Source: an uncultured Phycisphaerales bacterium (lineage in GTDB: Bacteria > Planctomycetota > Phycisphaerae > Sedimentisphaerales > Anaerobacaceae). Taken from it: a stretch of DNA of 64,000 bases. The notes beneath the pieces were generated by a model. It was not told the origin of the DNA and ran no database searches. It worked only from the letters and a program-made list of their open reading frames with translations. Shown here in pieces: positions 61,476 to 64,000 of this stretch. Position 1 is the first letter of the stretch, and each line of letters starts with the position of its first letter. Made by a program: the position numbers and the translations under genes. The stretch covers positions 124,001-188,000 of the forward strand of contig CAIODZ010000022.1 in NCBI GenBank assembly GCA_903857265.1, in the 5' to 3' direction.

Positions 61476-62486
61476 TCAGGTTACTTCGGCCCTCAATGGT
61501 TTGAGTGATTCGTAATCGACTGTCCCGACGCCTGCCTTTTCGGCGATTGCCAGATAAGGCAAATCCGCGGGTTTTAGATTCAGCAGTGAACATCCGAAGG
61601 CGTCCGCCGCGACCATATCGCAGCTAACAATCATCGTATTTGTTTTCTTCAGGTCCGACACCGAACCGCCCGTAGGTCCGTTGGTCATCATCGTAACCGT
61701 GCCGTCGAGTATGACCAGCGTCGGCTTTACGAGCATGGCAAGCTCGGCGATTATATTGTTGATATCCTGATGGAACACATTTCGCCTGCCGCCGAGAAGA
61801 CCATACCAGTTTTTCATAGTCATCGACGCCACGCTTCTGTGATGGTTTTTCAGGGGAGCTATGCCGATGAGCTTGTTGGCTTTGGCAAACGGGGCACAGT
61901 ATATGGGCCAATCCTTAATCAACGAGCCGCCCTCGAGCGTAAGCGGACTGAAATACGAATCCCTTGGCATAACTACCTGTGCGCCCGCTGCCGATGCAGC
62001 TTTACTGATACCGCTTATCGTAAAACAGCTCGCCGGGTCATTTATTGAATTGTCGGTTACTATGACCTTGCTCGCCTTTTTCTCGTAGCATAATTTCACG
62101 ACAGCGGCAATAACATCCGGATGCGTAGTAGCACCAAGAAGAGGCGGTGTCGCGAAGCCGACGTTTGGTTTTATTACGACAACGTCGCCCGGCTTTATAA
62201 ACCTCTCGATACCGCCGAGAAGCTCAATCGCTTTGTTTACAGTTTTTGCCCTGTCCTGGCCTTTGACGATGCTTATCACCTGCCCGTCTTTACGCGGCAC
62301 CGAAAAATCAGACAGTCCCTTCACGGAAGTCCCCAAAAAGCCGACTTCCTCGTTTTTCGCTCCCGGTCCTTTAGGGTCATAAAGCCAGCGTGCGACGCCA
62401 ACAGCAGCGGCAATCGAAGCCGCCGCTTTCGCCCCGCGGATAAGCAGTTGCCTGCGAGCGGAATTTATCTGGTTTGGTTCAGTCAT
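61476..62486 (-). CDS. DUF362-domain protein with Tat-like signal
   Basis: ARRQLLIRGAKAAASIAAAVGVA; VVIKPNVGFATPPLLGATTHPDVIAAVVKLCYEKKASKVIVTDNSI. Confidence 0.85.
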   Translation of the reverse strand: MTEPNQINSARRQLLIRGAKAAASIAAAVGVARWLYDPKGPGAKNEEVGFLGTSVKGLSDFSVPRKDGQVISIVKGQDRAKTVNKAIELLGGIERFIKPGDVVVIKPNVGFATPPLLGATTHPDVIAAVVKLCYEKKASKVIVTDNSINDPASCFTISGISKAASAAGAQVVMPRDSYFSPLTLEGGSLIKDWPIYCAPFAKANKLIGIAPLKNHHRSVASMTMKNWYGLLGGRRNVFHQDINNIIAELAMLVKPTLVILDGTVTMMTNGPTGGSVSDLKKTNTMIVSCDMVAADAFGCSLLNLKPADLPYLAIAEKAGVGTVDYESLKPLRAEVT

Positions 62487-63471
62487 TGATTTCCTTCAAC
62501 CGGCCGATTAGAATTTCCGCTGCCTTTTCCGCCGCCTGTTTGTCATTCGCCTCGTGAACACCACCGACAAATACGCCCGTCGAAAAGACCATCTCAAAGC
62601 TCCCGTAAAAATCCGCGACCGATGCGCCGGCGGATTTAAGGACTTCGCCGTCAACCGTAACCGCCTTGCCGCCATTGGTTATGAGAAAATCATAATAATT
62701 CTTCGCGATTGCTTTCGCCTCATCGGCGTTTTTGCGTTTGCTGAAAAATATCGAAACCGCTTTATCACCAATCTTATACGTCGCGGAGTAAGCATCGGTC
62801 AGGCCATCGAAGCCGAAGGCGTTATCAATTTGTAATTTCCAGCTTCCGGCCACCGTGCCTTGGGGCGGGAAATACCCCAATTCGACTATCTTGTCGTTGT
62901 CGGTTGGCTTAAATTTGGCGGACAGGTCTTTAGCGATACCTTCCATCCCGTCAACAAGCTCATTCGATTCGGCTGAGCCAATCATTTCGATATAATTTCT
63001 GCCAAGCGATATGCAAATCTCATTGCCCGCCACATACCCAAACGCCGACACACCCAAGTCGTTCAGGTCAGTCGCATCCGCCCTTTTCTGCCTGCTATAA
63101 ACCGAAAAGGCGTTCTTCGCATTGTTCATATCGTAAACATAAAGCTCAAATCCAAGTTCGGAATTACTTTTGGCGGCAAACCGCTGTGCGGTCAGCTTGA
63201 CAAAGCCGGCTTCCTGATACATAGGGGCCTTGCCGTCGATTTTCTCGTAAAGATTATCGTTGTTATATGTCTCGGCTTTGCCGACAGGCAGGAAATCACC
63301 ACCGCTCTCCTGCCCAGACCCCGACGCGATGCCGAACCGAGCCATATTATAATTCTGCGAAACAATATAGATGCCGGCCGCTGTGGCAACCATAACAAGC
63401 AAAATCAGCATGCCAACGACGGACTCAAGCGTTCTCGCACGACCGGAAAATAGCTGCATAAATTTCCGCAT
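62479..63471 (-). CDS. Membrane-anchored protein of unknown function (possibly DUF6599-like)
   Basis: N-terminal TM; 'LYEKIDGKAPMYQEAGFVKLTAQRF'. Confidence 0.55.
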   Translation of the reverse strand: MRKFMQLFSGRARTLESVVGMLILLVMVATAAGIYIVSQNYNMARFGIASGSGQESGGDFLPVGKAETYNNDNLYEKIDGKAPMYQEAGFVKLTAQRFAAKSNSELGFELYVYDMNNAKNAFSVYSRQKRADATDLNDLGVSAFGYVAGNEICISLGRNYIEMIGSAESNELVDGMEGIAKDLSAKFKPTDNDKIVELGYFPPQGTVAGSWKLQIDNAFGFDGLTDAYSATYKIGDKAVSIFFSKRKNADEAKAIAKNYYDFLITNGGKAVTVDGEVLKSAGASVADFYGSFEMVFSTGVFVGGVHEANDKQAAEKAAEILIGRLKEIND

Positions 63472-63568
63472 CCCGCTTTTATCGGGATTGCCCCTAAAAA
63501 CAGGCAGTTATTATACCCCCTGCCTCTACATTTGTCAAACTGAAGAAAGGAACGGGCGTTTCGCGGGT

Positions 63569-64000
63569 TTACTCGTGGCGAAGGGATTCAATTGGGTCCA
63601 TATTAGCGGCACGATAGGCGGGATACATGCCGAAGGCGATTCCAACAATACCAGATATGCCGAATGAAAGCAGCAGAGATATCCAGGTGATTACAGTCGG
63701 CATATTTCCGAATCGAGTTACAAAAAAAGGTATGATACAACCAAGGAAAATGCCAAGTATGCCGCCTGCAAACGTAAGAAAAAGAGTTTCGGAAAGGAAC
63801 TGAAAGATAATATCTTTTCTTTTCGCGCCGAGAGCCCTGCGGATACCTATTTCACGGGTTCGTTCGCTGACTGTAGCAAGCATAATATTCATAATGCCGA
63901 TACCGCCAACTAATAGAGAAATAGCTGCTATTGAACCAAGAACGACACTGAAGATGCGTTTGGTGCGTTCGGATTCGCGCAGAAGCTCAAGCGGCACAAC
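63569..64000 (-). CDS. MacB/FtsX-type ABC transporter permease, C-terminal part (5' end outside the window)
   Basis: [60 protein letters not shown]; frame open to the window edge. Confidence 0.9.
   Translation of the reverse strand, partial: VVPLELLRESERTKRIFSVVLGSIAAISLLVGGIGIMNIMLATVSERTREIGIRRALGAKRKDIIFQFLSETLFLTFAGGILGIFLGCIIPFFVTRFGNMPTVITWISLLLSFGISGIVGIAFGMYPAYRAANMDPIESLRHE

Overview
The window is a 64 kb bacterial chromosome segment, probably Planctomycetota (Phycisphaerae/Sedimentisphaerales-like). That placement is inferred from the type I dockerin-like C-terminus on a giant secreted repeat protein and from overall gene content. Left to right: the 3' part of an Eco57I-like restriction-modification methyltransferase plus an Mrr-type endonuclease; a ~1950-aa secreted InlB/List-Bact-repeat dockerin protein; typA; tRNA-Leu; envelope glycosyltransferase and PAP2 genes; a large divergent sulfur/Fe-S locus around an Rrf2 regulator (nifS-nifU-metY-nadA-cysE-cysK-rrf2 leftward; DUF2292/YezD-DUF3034-metY-cysK rightward); glycan genes; SPFH/GntR; an AT-rich glycosyltransferase island; tRNA-Gln; a PIG-L/GT4/glycosidase cluster; DUF362-tsaD-larB-nnrD; bioY; tRNA-Val; tRNA-Ala; a GH20-anmK-murQ-SSS peptidoglycan-recycling operon; avtA-tyrS-hldD; and an exported Tat/Fe-S redox cluster. 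The most striking unexplained structure is a ~200-bp module repeated in three consecutive intergenic spacers (about 29.0, 30.4 and 31.6 kb, minus strand). Each copy has a conserved promoter (TTGCCA-17-TAAAAT), a crcB-type fluoride riboswitch aptamer and an overlapping intrinsic terminator hairpin. The third copy looks degenerate. Two copies are followed by a conserved ~27-aa ORF (QKWFMxVEEEDIVDxD) that appears to be under purifying selection. No recognisable fluoride exporter gene lies in the window. All calls come from reading the sequence and the supplied ORF track; no searches or folding programs were run.
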